Assembly (NCBI GenBank): GCA_039583875.1
Contig: CM077163.1
Coordinates: 108,385,213-108,449,212 of the forward strand
Direction: 5' to 3'
Length of the DNA: 64,000 nucleotides
From: Platanthera guangdongensis
Lineage: Eukaryota > Streptophyta > Magnoliopsida > Asparagales > Orchidaceae
Part shown: piece by piece, positions 1 to 11,138 of the stretch
How the letters are laid out: each line of letters opens with the position of its first letter
Position numbering within the stretch: the stretch's first letter is position 1
Program-made: the position numbers and the translations under genes
Notes under the pieces: model-generated
What the model saw: only the letters and a program-made list of their open reading frames with translations
What the model was told of the DNA's origin: nothing
Databases searched by the model: none

Positions 1-874
1 ATGAAGCAAAAACAAATACATAAAAAGGGGCAAAGAAAATTCCCTTACATTGCATAACAGCCCCCAAGAACAGCCCTAACCTAAGCAAAGTGGTCCAAAA
101 AAGGGGAACATGAATACATACAAAACACTGGAATTTATAGGCAAAATTTTCAAAGAACACGCCCTCCGACATGGGCATATCAGGGGGGGGGGGCGTCTCA
201 CAACTGTACATGAGTTGACCATCGATTTGACGGCAAAGGTGACTTTGGGGCTAAAAACGCGGCGGTCACGCCCCTTGTCACGGGCGTGATGGTGGGTGTG
301 TCGTGGAGGTGGATCTAGGCGTGGGTTGCGTCGAAAAGTCACCGGCGCAGTCTTGTCGGCCAGGTGGAGGAGTACACGCCCGTGTGGCATCTTAACACGG
401 GCATGTTGGGTAGGGTCGATGAATGTTGAATGTAGTTTTGTCGAGCTGGAAGCCCTGATCGTTGATCGAGAATGACACGGGCATGTCGAATCATGGGACA
501 CGGCCGTGTCCCGGTCGGGTTGTCGAACATCGAGCGCAAAACTTCAAGCTCGGTGATACGGGTTAGATCACAGCAGTGTCACATTTGACACGGCCGTGTG
601 ACAGGGCATGTCACACTTTTCTTCTTCAAATGCGCTGATTTCACGGGAAATGAAGTATCACGCCCTGGTCACGGGCGTGACCCGAAGTACACGGGAGTGT
701 ACTATGCAAACTTTTTCATTTCCTGAAAAATTTCAGAAAATCAAAAATAAACTAAGTTAGAAAATATTTACAAAATAGGAGCAATTTATTAAAGAAAATT
801 AAGTAAAAATAACAAAAATAAAGTAAAATGACTTATTAAATGTACATAAAAGTAGGTATATTTACAACTCATCA
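1..874 (-). repeat. 3' LTR (start portion) of minus-strand Athila-like family A
   Basis: On the minus strand the LTR starts TGATGAGTTG at 874, directly after a purine tract, and matches the LTR start at 9135 (TGATGAACTG). It carries repeated CACGGGCGTG/CACGGCCGTG words. It leaves the window at base 1, so its length is unknown here; the plus-strand copy is 2983 bp. Confidence 0.85.
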
Positions 875-890
875 AATACCCCCATACTTA
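875..890 (-). other. Polypurine tract
   Basis: The minus strand reads TAAGTATGGGGGTATT immediately before the LTR start, matching the tract at 9119-9134. This is the expected plus-strand priming site. Confidence 0.75.
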
Positions 891-3510
891 TGCCTTTGTT
901 ATTCCAGAGCAAAAGTTGGAGATGAACTTATAAGGAATAAAAGAAATCCTAAGTTTAGATACCGCTTGAATTAATTGAAAGAAAGATCAAAACATTTATC
1001 TGGGGTATAAGTGTCATGTCCTAAATTATGACAAAAATTTAAATAAAGGAAGTGTTTCAGCTAAAGACTTCTCGTTATAAGCAAATAGATAGCAAAAAAA
1101 CGTATTTGTTAGGTTAACAAAACTAGATAGGATTATGAAACTGTAGCTTATAAGAATTATAGAAAATAATAAAATTTAAAATTTATGCTCTCGAAAAGAT
1201 TTTAAAATTAAATCTAGAATCTTTTGAAATTGGCGGAGTAGGATGTCGTGGTATATGAAGAAGACTTTGATTTTTTTTAGAGGCGTGGGTATATTTTTTT
1301 CGCTCGAACTTCTAATGAGTTTTTTTTGTTTTGAATGGATGTTAGGAAAACGAAATCTTATTTTCCATAACATAAAATATTTTTTAACAAATTCATAATA
1401 ATCCACTGTATATGTATATGAGTAATGAATTTTATCCTCTTACTCCGTAATATATATTCTTTTCAAATATTGGATGACTATGTTTACGGAACGAAATCTT
1501 ATTCTCATTGACATAGGATCTTTTAAGGATCAAAAACATGCCAAGTATGACATGAAAAAAAGGTGATATGTAGGTTTTTGTTTTTCAAAAAAAAACTAGG
1601 TTTAATAAAAAACTTTTGAGAACAACCTTTATAAATTAAACGTTCCTATATTTCGGAAAAAACTTGGAGTAAACATAACTTGAAATCTAAGATTGTTATT
1701 TTCTAACAAAATAAATTTGCAACTATTTAGATAAATTAGAAGTGGTGCTGAAAACAAGCTCAATCTAAATAAAAAAATCATACGAAAATTATTTAAAACT
1801 TAACCACAGGTATCTAAATCTATCGATTTCTAATTAATAAACGAATAGTAAGCAAAAAATTAAAAGAATTCGCCTATAAATTAACTCGCAGCTAAATTTT
1901 TGGAGAGCGAAAAGTGTTAAGAATGAGATAATTGATTTATTCGTTACATAATTAACAAAATATTTTTTGGATTTTTAGGATTTTTATCAATTTTTTGTAT
2001 TTTTTGATTATTATCATTTTTTCTTGAAAGTTTTTAGGGTTTTATCTTTTTTTTTTATTTTAAGTTATTTATCTTTTTGAATTTTTAAAGTTTTGTCTTT
2101 TAGGGTTTTTTTTGGGAATTTCTAAGTTTTTTTAGTTGTTTTGTTTATTTTGATAAGTTATTTACAAGAAAGAGGAAAGAAAGAAGTGTTATTTACGAAG
2201 AAGATAGGGGGAAAGAGAAAAATTTCTACAAAGAAGAAGAGAGGGGGAAAGAAAGATTTTTTTTTTACAAAAAAATATTTACAAAGTAAAAAAAAAACTT
2301 GATGGCCCGCAAACAGACTCTTATTTAGGTGGTTGCTTCGATGAGTCGAACGTCGTGGGCTCGCTAAAAAGCGAGCTTTTACAAATAAGAAGAGAGGGGG
2401 GGGGAGAGACCGATTTATTTTTACAAAAAATGTACAAAGTAGAAAACAACAATTTTTGATTTTTTGTGTTTTTATAAGGCTATATTGTTTTTTTGATTTT
2501 GCTTTTATAATAATTTTTTTTGAAATTTTTTTTTGAGCATAAAAAACAATCTCCAAAAATTTTTTGTAGGTTTAGTTTTTTTTAAAAAAATTTTATTTTT
2601 GCTAAATGCGAAGTATAAAATGTGCAGAATAAGAAAAATAAGAAAACACCCTCATACTTAAACCCAACATTGTCCCCAGTGTTGCAATCTAAGTATGCAG
2701 AACGAATAATAGACAAAATGAAATATTTACTAAAATAAAGGGGAGGGTATAAGATTCCTTAAGACGAGTGTGGGAGGCTCTGGTTGATACCCTAGATTAT
2801 TTAGAAGAAAACGCAAAAATATAACAAAAAAAACAAAAAATATAAACTCGGCCTATAGTGTGCGGGCAGTAGGGGCATGTGTGTGTGTGACTCGAAGCTT
2901 ACGTCTTAGCATATGAGAGTGTACAGAAAGGCGATCCCCTAGCGCACACAAAAGTGTAAAGTGCGCTGAAGTGACAACATAAATATATAAAATTTAATAA
3001 TAGAACAGTTTTATTGATTTCAAGGGTTTAATAAAAAAACTTTTTTGTTTTTGAAAAGAAAAAAAACAAGTTAAAAAATAACATATATACGAAATTTTGT
3101 GTTGGGGTTTTTTGTAGGTTTTTTTAGTTTTTTTTTTGGGTTTTTGTGGTTTTTTAGTGTTTCAGGTTTTCGAGTTTTTTTAGTTTTTTTTATATATTTT
3201 TTAGATTTTTTTAGTGTTTTAGATTTTTTAGTGTTTTAGATTTTTTGTAGGTTTTTTTAGTTTTTTTTCGGTTTTTTAGTTAGTTAGTTTTTGTTAGTAG
3301 AAAATGACGTCATTTTATTTATATATTTTTATAGATAATTATAACATAATCTTTTTTAAGTTTTTGGTTGCTTTTTTTAAGTAGTTTTCTTTTATTTTAA
3401 AGTTTTTATTAATAATACTTATTATTAATTTAATTTTTGTTGGCCATTCTTTGTATATATATAATAGGTAAAATTAATAGTATTCTAGAGTTCGAAATAA
3501 CGACACGAAT
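891..3510 (-). other. Non-coding internal region of minus-strand family A element
   Basis: AT-rich sequence with homopolymer runs and no credible long frame. Around 2650-2690 the minus strand carries the ACATTG..GGGACAATGT dyad followed by a second purine tract (TTAAGTATGAGGG), the arrangement seen at 7590-7640. Around 1400-1530 lies a block nearly identical to 8474-8600. At 2295-2376 there is a misplaced LTR-end-like sequence with the hairpin GCTCGCT-AAAA-AGCGAGC (2359-2376). Confidence 0.7.
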
Positions 3511-3537
3511 ACTCCCCCGGCAACGGCGCCAAAAACT
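3511..3537 (-). other. Primer binding site (Athila type)
   Basis: The minus strand reads AGTTTTTGGCGCCGTTGCCG directly after the LTR end ..CGCGCATCA. TGGCGCCGTTGCCGG is the standard Athila-group primer binding site, generally assigned to tRNA-Asp. Confidence 0.85.
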
Positions 3538-4268
3538 TGATGCGCGTTAAAAGTCCAAAAATTAGTTCGAGCACGCGACGCCCCGGGTGATTTTATTTGG
3601 AAACGCGGATTTGGTTTTATTTAGAAAACGGGGCGCGCGGATTTATTATTTGGATATAAAACAAATGAGGTCGAGTTTTATTGAAAGGAGACAAGTGCAC
3701 CTATCGTGAGTAGTACAGGATATTTCATTATGGAATATCGAGGTCATATTGTTCTCGGGGTCGGATTAATTATTTCTACTCTTCCCTGGAGGGGACTATT
3801 ATTTTACCGATATTTAACTTGTCGGGTTATATTTTTATATATAATAAAAAGGAAGAAAATGAAAGCATAAAAGGAGGAGCCGATGACGAGCTTAGCGCGA
3901 CCGCATCGAATAAAATTTGAACTAAAATAAACTTTTAATAAAAAGACATCCTAAATTTCAAATTAATTAAGGTGGAGACTTGGCCGTGGAGGTTCCACTA
4001 AAATGAGCTCACTTATCTCTAGGACTATCGCTCACCTGAACATTAAGACTATTTGACCGGGCTCTCGTGCGACGAAGGATTCCTCTTAATGCCCGCATTA
4101 AGCTAAGAACCACGCTATTGGGTGGGGAACCCAATCCGGTATAGTTTGCGCGCCTTCTCTCTCGAGGGTTAGTGCGGAACTCTCCTTACCATGCGGTGAT
4201 CGGTCCATACGCACGGCCTCTCGGCTAGCTAGCATATGGACTACGGAAATAGAGCCCACACATCGATA
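3538..4268 (-). repeat. 5' LTR (end portion) of minus-strand Athila-like family A
   Basis: On the minus strand this is the last ~730 bp of the LTR, ending CGCATCA at 3538. It aligns in reverse with 11460-12050 of the plus-strand LTR, although the last ~150 bp differ. At 4268/4269, inside sequence that reads CATCGATATGTGG when uninterrupted, it is broken by TGTAACATCC of another element. Confidence 0.8.
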
Positions 4269-5762
4269 TGTAACATCCCATTTCCAACTAGACCCCTAAG
4301 AGTGGTTTTGGCCATGACTAGGTCATGATAAAACCCTACGAAGCCATAAATGGGCCAAGATATTGAAGGCCAAGGTGAGGATCACCATGGTCTTCTTATG
4401 GCACAACCTCATCACCAAACATAGGGTTTGACCTTAGGGCTTTACCATGACTCCATGACCCCACCACAACATCACTAACCTATCATAGGGTCCACTAGAG
4501 CCTTAAGGGTCCATTGGAGTCAACCCAAAGTGGCCAATTTGACCTAGGACCACCATAGGCCTAAATTGGGCAATGTTCCCTAACAAAGGGCAGTTGGCCT
4601 CTAATGTGCCCAACCAACCTTGACCAGGTCTTCCTAGACATAAAGTGAGGTCAATGGGTCACTAAGGACACATTGGGGTCAGCCCTAGAGGCCTAGTTGA
4701 CCCAAGTCAACTTAAACCCCTAGTCTGGTCAAAGTACCCTAACTAAGGGTAGGTGACCTCTAAAGTGCAAGGTAGCCCTACATAACACTTCCTAGACCTT
4801 AGGGGAGGCAAATGGGTCACCAAGGACCCATTGGGGTCAACCCAAATGGTCATGTTGACCCAAGTCAACTCTAGCCCTAAAGTGGTCAAAGTGCCCTTAC
4901 CAAGGGACATGTGACCCCCAAGATGCCAAACCAACCCTACTCAAGTCTTCCTAGACCTTAAGGGAGTCTAATGGGTCACCAAGGACCCATTGGCGTCAAC
5001 CCAAATGATCAAATTGACACAAGTCAACCATACCCTAAGCCAAGTCAAACCTAGCCCAAATGGGCTAACCCAAGCTCAAGCCATTTTCCCTTAGGCTAAC
5101 ATCACTTTTCATATCTTTTTTATGATTAAGTGGGCTACACATATCCTATGGAGTATACCAGTCAACATGGGTGACTAGGAGAGAGAAAGGAGCTTCCCTT
5201 CATGATAATGGTGGAGAGAGAGAGAGAGAGTTGGGGTAGAAGAAAGGATGGGTGGGAACCGGCCAAAGGATGTCAACAACCAAACCTTTATGGCTGCAAT
5301 CAACTCCTCTAGGGAAGAGGAGTTGATTCCAGCCGTTTCCCGGCCACCAAGAGGCAGGTTCAACCCCCCCCCCCCCCACTCAACCCGAGCCACACCATTA
5401 ATGGTGTTTGATGGCCATTGACGTTTGGCCTCTCCCCTCCCCAATTGAAGATTTAAACACCATCAGTGACATGAGCGGAACCCTTCCCACCATTTACACT
5501 GAGGATTCGACCCACTTGACTGCACTATTGTAGAAATCGGCCGGCGGCACCACCACCATGGCAACCCGAAGGACGACGACTTGGACCTCCCCTGTAATGG
5601 ACGTATAATAGGTCCCCCCAACATCCTTAACTCATGCTTTAGATAATAGCAATCATAGATCCAAACTCGAGGATTCAATGCAGCCCGATCAATCCAGGAT
5701 TCCATGAATTTTGCGAAACCTCCTCTTGCTTAGAACCATGCAATAGTGCTTTTCGCGGCAAA
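4269..5762 (+). mobile_element. Tekay/Del-like LTR, first ~1.5 kb, cut by the gap
   Basis: It starts TGTAACATCCC and follows the first part of the long chromovirus LTRs whose starts lie at 38817 and 49033 (minus strand). By eye it is roughly 75-80% similar, including the segment with many GGTCAA/TTGACC words and the 'GATCAATCCAGGATTC' region near 5690. It continues into the N gap, so the rest of the element is unseen. A C-run at about 5366-5378 and a GA-rich run at 5212-5230 are simple-sequence tracts within it. Confidence 0.75.
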
Positions 5763-6262
5763 NNNNNNNNNNNNNNNNNNNNNNNNNNNNNNNNNNNNNN
5801 NNNNNNNNNNNNNNNNNNNNNNNNNNNNNNNNNNNNNNNNNNNNNNNNNNNNNNNNNNNNNNNNNNNNNNNNNNNNNNNNNNNNNNNNNNNNNNNNNNNN
5901 NNNNNNNNNNNNNNNNNNNNNNNNNNNNNNNNNNNNNNNNNNNNNNNNNNNNNNNNNNNNNNNNNNNNNNNNNNNNNNNNNNNNNNNNNNNNNNNNNNNN
6001 NNNNNNNNNNNNNNNNNNNNNNNNNNNNNNNNNNNNNNNNNNNNNNNNNNNNNNNNNNNNNNNNNNNNNNNNNNNNNNNNNNNNNNNNNNNNNNNNNNNN
6101 NNNNNNNNNNNNNNNNNNNNNNNNNNNNNNNNNNNNNNNNNNNNNNNNNNNNNNNNNNNNNNNNNNNNNNNNNNNNNNNNNNNNNNNNNNNNNNNNNNNN
6201 NNNNNNNNNNNNNNNNNNNNNNNNNNNNNNNNNNNNNNNNNNNNNNNNNNNNNNNNNNNNNN
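5763..6262. other. Assembly gap (500 N)
   Basis: Exactly 500 Ns, the usual placeholder for a scaffold join of unknown size. Left of it is a Tekay-like LTR inside a minus-strand Athila-like LTR; right of it is a plus-strand Athila-like integrase. Open frames running through the Ns are meaningless. Confidence 0.99.
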
Positions 6263-6284
6263 GACGTTGGAGTCTAAAAACATA

Positions 6285-7381
6285 TTCTTGGGGCAATCTA
6301 GCCACGGGTCCCCCGGGGCATTTTTCAAAAATTCTTTCGGGCGCTTTTGGCTATTTTTTTTTGCCCACTTCTTTTTTTTTTCGCATTTTTTTGCATGCGA
6401 TAGCTGTCAGCGGTCGGGTTCTCTCGTCGCGACGAGATGCCCCAAAACATGTTTTTAGAGTGCGAAGTCTTCGATTTGTGGGGCAACAGATTTTGTTGGC
6501 CCCCTACCTCCGTCTTTCAAAAATATGTATATTTTAGTGGCGGTCGACTACGTATCGAGGTGGGCGGAAGCGCAAGCTCTCCCCACCCAATGATGGCGAG
6601 TCGTCGTTACATTCTTAAAAAATTATTTTCTCGCTTCGGCACGCCTTGCGCAATTGTTAGTGATAGGGGAACGCATTTCTGTAACGCTCTTATGGCTAAG
6701 ACGTTAGCTAAATACGGAGTCACGCACAAGCTTGCCACCCCCTACCACCCGCAAATAAGTGGCCAAGTCGAGGTAGTAAATCGAGAGATTAAGCAAATTT
6801 TAGAAAAAACTGTTTCGCTAAATAGGAAAGATTGGTCCGTTAAACTCGACGATGCGTTGTGGTCGTATCGGACGGCATACAAAACCGCTATTGGATGTAC
6901 GCCGTTCCGATTAGTCTACCGCAAAGCGTGCCATTTACCCGTAGAATTAGAACATCGCGCACTTTGGGCTTTAAAACTCTTAAACCTCGACTCCAACTTA
7001 GCCGCTCAGAATAGAAAACTGCAACTAAACGAGCTCGATGAATGGCGTGCGAACGCTTACGAGAGCAATAAATTCTATAAGGAGCGCTCTAAGTTATATC
7101 ACGATAGAAAAATCAAGTCCCAAAAATTATTTTCTCCGGGCGATCTTGTCCTTCTTTACAATTCACGTCTTAGACTTTTTCCAGGTAAATTAAAATCTAG
7201 ATGGTCCGGTCCCTTCCTAGTTGAAGAAGTTTTTCCATATGGAACCGTACTAGTCTCCCACCCGGACAAAGGTTCTTTTAAAGTAAACGGTCATCGGTTA
7301 AAGTCTTACATCGCAGGCGTCCCAGTGATCGGTTTTAGCGAAACCATAACTTTCCTCCACCTAATAAACCCGCCAAAATAG
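6285..7381 (+). pseudogene. Athila-type Ty3/gypsy integrase, frameshifted, C-terminal part of pol
   Basis: Integrase cuts target DNA and joins the retroelement cDNA to it. Visible in order: a corrupted zinc-binding region with CDSCQRSG (about 6390-6415, other positions replaced by T-rich runs); [16 protein letters not shown] (6437-6484); first catalytic aspartate region [12 protein letters not shown] in another frame (about 6492-6525); [10 protein letters not shown]; then, back in frame, SDRGTHF with the second aspartate, the [11 protein letters not shown] segment with the glutamate, and the Athila-typical [27 protein letters not shown]-terminal domain ending at TAG 7379-7381. At least three frameshifts (near 6420, 6487 and 6590) and expanded T tracts show it is dead. 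From about 6598 to the stop the frame is uninterrupted. Identification as Athila-type integrase is secure. Confidence 0.88.
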
Positions 7382-9118
7382 TCAAGCTACACGACTATAA
7401 ACAAAGCGCTCCTGGGAGGCACCCCTCGCTTATCTTTTTCGCTCTTTCCTTATTACCTTTGCTGTTTTTTTTCTAATAAACGCAGGGTTTCTGATCGGCC
7501 TTCCCCACCGCGTTTCAGGGAAGCTTCTACCCCCTTCCCTTTCTTTTCTTTATATATATTGTCTTTCCTTTCTGTTCCGCATACTTACGATACAACATTG
7601 GGGACAATGTTGGACTTAAGTATGGGGGTATTTTCGTGCTTTACTTTCTGCACTTCAATTTTTCTGCTTCTCAAAAACGAAAAATACAAAAAAATACATA
7701 TAACAACACAACAAAAAAACAAAATTAAAAAACATCTTAAAATGAAACAAAAAAATTTTAATGAAAAAACAAAAAAAATTTAAATGAAAAAACAAAAATC
7801 CAAAAAGTTTTTTTCATTTTAGTTTCACTTTGTATATATTTTTTTTTGTTTTTTTTCTCTCTCCCCCTTCCTCATTCTTGTACAAACCTTTTTCTTTTTT
7901 TCCCTTATTTTTGTACATATTATGAAAATTCTCTTAAAAAATACAACAAAAAAAAGATAATAGTTCAAAAAACCAAATTTTCAAAAAAAATTGTGAAAAA
8001 CAAAAATACAAAAAAAAAGATAATAAATGAAAAACACAAAAAAATAATGATAATAAAAACTATAAAAATCAAACAAAAAAATATTTTGCAACAAATAAAT
8101 TAAATATTCCATACTTAACTTTTCTGCTATCCAAAAATTCTGTTCTGAGTTTATTTATATGTGAATACTATTAATTCTCTGTTTGCTACCCGTTTGTTAA
8201 TTATTGATTGAAACATTTAAATAGCCGGGGTTAAGTTTTAAAGAATTTTTTATGCTTTGTTAAAACTAGCGAACTCGTTTTAGGCACTACTTCTAATTTT
8301 TCATTAATAGGAGCACGTATATTATGTTAGGAAATAACGACTATAGAATTCAATTATACTTACTTTTAGCTTTCTGAAACATTGGAACGTACAAATTATT
8401 AAGGTTGCTCTCAAAACTTTTTAGGATTACAATCTAGTTTTCTTTTCTCCCCTTACTTTTTCATGACCTACTTGGCATGAAAAATTTTATCCTTAAAAGA
8501 TCCTATGTCAATGGGAATAAGATTTCGTTCCGTAAACATAGGCACCCAATAATTTTAAAAGATTATATATGGAGTAAGAGGATAAAATTCATTACTCCTA
8601 CAAATATACATTGGGTAAATTTTATTCTTATGAAGTTGAAAAACAAAAATCATATTAGGAAAATAAGATTTCATTTTCCTAATAATCCAAAAGAAAAAAA
8701 ATGGAGGTTCGAGACAAAAATTACCTCACCTCAAATATCAAAACCCTCTTCATAAACCCACTACCCCCTTAGCCAATTACACGATTCTAGAATTAATTCA
8801 AAAATCTTTTTGAGAGCATAATTAGTAAATTGTATTATTTCCGGTAGCACTCGTATAAGCTAGAGTTCTTATAATTCCAAACTATTTTCGTTAATCTAAC
8901 CATTACAAATGTTGCCTTCTATTTGATTACATCAAGAAGTCTTTTGGCCAAAACTTTTGCGCTATTTAAATCATCTACATAATTTTAGGACTTAACTCTT
9001 ACACCCCGTATATTTATTTCGATCTCTCTTATAATTGATTAAGCGGTAGCTAAAACTTAGAGTTCTTTCTATTCCTTATAGATTCACCTCAAACTTTTGC
9101 TCTGGAATAGCAAAAGCC
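7382..9118 (+). other. Athila-type 3' untranslated region
   Basis: No credible gene. It begins with the GCGCTCCTGGGAGGCACCCC segment characteristic of Athila after pol (about 7405), then ACATTGGGGACAATGT followed by TTAAGTATGGGGGT (about 7592-7630), then AT-rich sequence. The block 8474-8600 is almost the same as the minus strand of 1400-1530. Short frames here (e.g. 8477-8755) lie within conserved 3' UTR and have no recognisable product. Confidence 0.7.
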
Positions 9119-9134
9119 TAAGTATGGGGGTATT
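9119..9134 (+). other. Polypurine tract
   Basis: TAAGTATGGGGGTATT directly before the LTR start TGATGAACTG, the same as 875-890 on the minus strand. Confidence 0.8.
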
Positions 9135-9309
9135 TGATGAACTGTAAATATACGTATTTTTATGCACATTAATTTAGTCATTTTCATTTATTTTCGTCAT
9201 TTTTACTTATTTTTGTTCAATAAAATGTTCCTATTCTTGTAAATTTGCTTCTAACTTGTTTTATTTTATTTTGCAGAAAAATTCCAAAATCTGCCAAAAT
9301 TTGGGAAGT

Positions 9310-9860
9310 ACACGCCCGTGACACATTGGTAACGCCCGTGACCGGGCCGTGACTGCGCATTTCCCGTGAAATCGGAAAATTTCTGAAGTTCAAGCTCGAC
9401 ACGCCTGGCGACACGCCCGTGTCATCCGACACGGGGCGTGACCCAAGCCCGTGTCCTCTCCTCTCGACGAATTCCTCTCGACGATCGTCGAGTGTCGACA
9501 CCAACAGTCACGCCCATAGTCACGCCCGTGACCTGGGGCGTGACCCAATTTCAGCTCAACGATTTCGACTCAACACTTCCCACTCGACATTCGTCGAGTG
9601 TCGACCCCAACTGTCACGCCCATAGTCACGCCCGTGACATGTGGCGTGACCTTTCCTGCTGGCCCGACAAGATGCTGCCGAGGACATTTGACGCAACCCG
9701 CGCCCGGTTCTACCTCCCCGACACGCCCAGTGTCACGCCCGTGACCGAGGGCGTGACTGCTGTGAACTCAGCCCGAAGTCAACTTTGCTGTCCAATCGCC
9801 GGCCGCCTTCATGAATTGTACTGTCACGCCCCCCCTACACGCCCGTGACCGAGGGCGTGT
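9310..9860 (+). repeat. U3 array of CACGCCCGTG palindromes and CTCGACGA words
   Basis: More than ten copies of GTCACGCCCGTGAC / GACACGCCCGTGTC-type inverted words (e.g. 9410-9423) and TCGACGA/TCGTCGA words, including a perfect 16-bp palindrome CTCGACGATCGTCGAG at 9477-9492. The array stops about 20 bp upstream of the TATA box. Confidence 0.85.
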
Positions 9861-9877
9861 ACTTAGAAATTTTTTCC

Positions 9878-9886
9878 TATAAATAG
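9878..9886 (+). promoter_or_regulatory. TATA box of family A LTR
   Basis: TATAAATAG inside the LTR, with transcription expected to start about 30 bp downstream. It separates the upstream palindrome array from the long presumed R/U5 part. Confidence 0.65.
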
Positions 9887-10877
9887 CCCAGTTCTGTAAG
9901 GTCCAAGGGTTCAGATTTTTGGGCCAATTTAGTGTCTTTTTGTGGGCTGCATCCGTGATTTCTAAGGCTATGTAAGGAGATTTCTCCCTTTTTTATTTCA
10001 ATTCTTGTTTTGCTTTAGCTTTAGCCCTTGTATTAGCTTGTAATAGTTCCTAAAAATCAATAAAATGTTAGTTTTTTCTCTTCATATTTAGCTTTGGAAT
10101 GAACACTTTTGCCCACTTTCCTTCTCATTTTTATCCTTGGTTTTATCTTTGTTCTTCATTTAGTTCTTCTTTTATGAAAAGTGTGTGTGTGTGTATGAGT
10201 GTAACATGCTTAATATTCATGTTTTTAACTTGTTTTCATGCTTAGGAATGTTAGGTTTTCCCCTTTTTCTCCTTGTCTTTTTCTTGAAAGTAATAGGATT
10301 TCATTCTTATGAATTCATAAATGAGGTTTGAAAAGTGATTTTGTTCTTCTTTTTTACTTAGTTTTTCTTTTAGGGTTGTAAAACATCATTTGATCTTTTC
10401 ATTTTCTCTTCACCTATTTTATCACTTTTATAAATTCTTAAGAATGAAAAAGTCTTAATTTTAATTTTTGAGCACCTTTGATTTTGACTTTATTTTGTAA
10501 AACGTTTTGCTCATTCTCTTTTTGTTTGTTCTTTTTATGTGTTTTGGGTAAGTTTTAGGAGTAGAAATCTTGTTATTTTCATTTTTAGGTAACTTTAATT
10601 TTTCTTTGTTATAAGTGTGTGTGAGTGTAGGAGAATAAATTTTCTTTTGTTCTTCTTAAATTTTCATGAAGTGTGTGTGAGTGTAGGTGTATAATTTTTA
10701 ATGCTTTGTTCAAATCATGTAGAGTGTGTGAGTGTAGGTGTTAAATTTTAATGCTTTCTTTTAATGCTTTCCTTTTATGCTTTGATTCAAATTATGTAGA
10801 GTGTGTGAGTGTAGGTGTTAAATTTTATTGCTTTCTTGAATTTCATATGGAGTGTGTGTGTTTGTGTGCATTTATTT

Positions 10878-11138
10878 CCGCCTACTCGTTAAGAGTTAAA
10901 TGGCGCATCGTTTTCATTTTCAGCCCTACTCGTTCGAGTAAGACTTGTAATTTTTCTTTCTTTATTTTTCCGCCTACTCACTTGAGTTAAATGGCCGGAC
11001 TTTTTAGCCCTGTAATCGCATTTATTTTCTCCTACTCATTTGAGTAGGACTCGCTTTCATTTCAGTCCTACTCGTTTGAGTAGGACTTGCAATTTTCAGC
11101 CTTTATTTACCGCCCCCACTCGTTTGAGTGGGACTCGC
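10878..11138 (+). repeat. Hairpin array CCTACTC-NTTT-GAGTAGG downstream of the LTR promoter
   Basis: Six units near 10880, 10925, 10972, 11031, 11064 and 11115. The best is AGTCCTACTC-GTTT-GAGTAGGACT (11064-11087), with perfect 10-bp arms. The last unit reads CCCACTC-GTTT-GAGTGGG, a paired change in both arms. It lies about 1 kb past the TATA box and is probably transcribed. Confidence 0.8.

Larger units (their letters stand above)
1..4268 (-). mobile_element. Athila-like family A element, non-coding copy, minus strand
   Basis: Reading the minus strand, a 5' LTR (3538 rightward) ends in CA, is followed by an Athila-type primer binding site (TTTGGCGCCGTTGCCGG), 2.66 kb of internal sequence, a purine tract and a 3' LTR (874 leftward, cut by the window edge). 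No gag or pol frame is visible, so this is a non-autonomous or deleted derivative. The 3' UTR and LTR match the plus-strand copy at 6263-12117. The 5' LTR is interrupted at 4268/4269 by another LTR. Confidence 0.8.

Noticed and set aside
5675..6537. Frames of 191-263 aa across 5763-6262
   Set aside because: They run through the N gap; the protein content is unknown. Only the part after about 6285 is meaningful, as decayed integrase.
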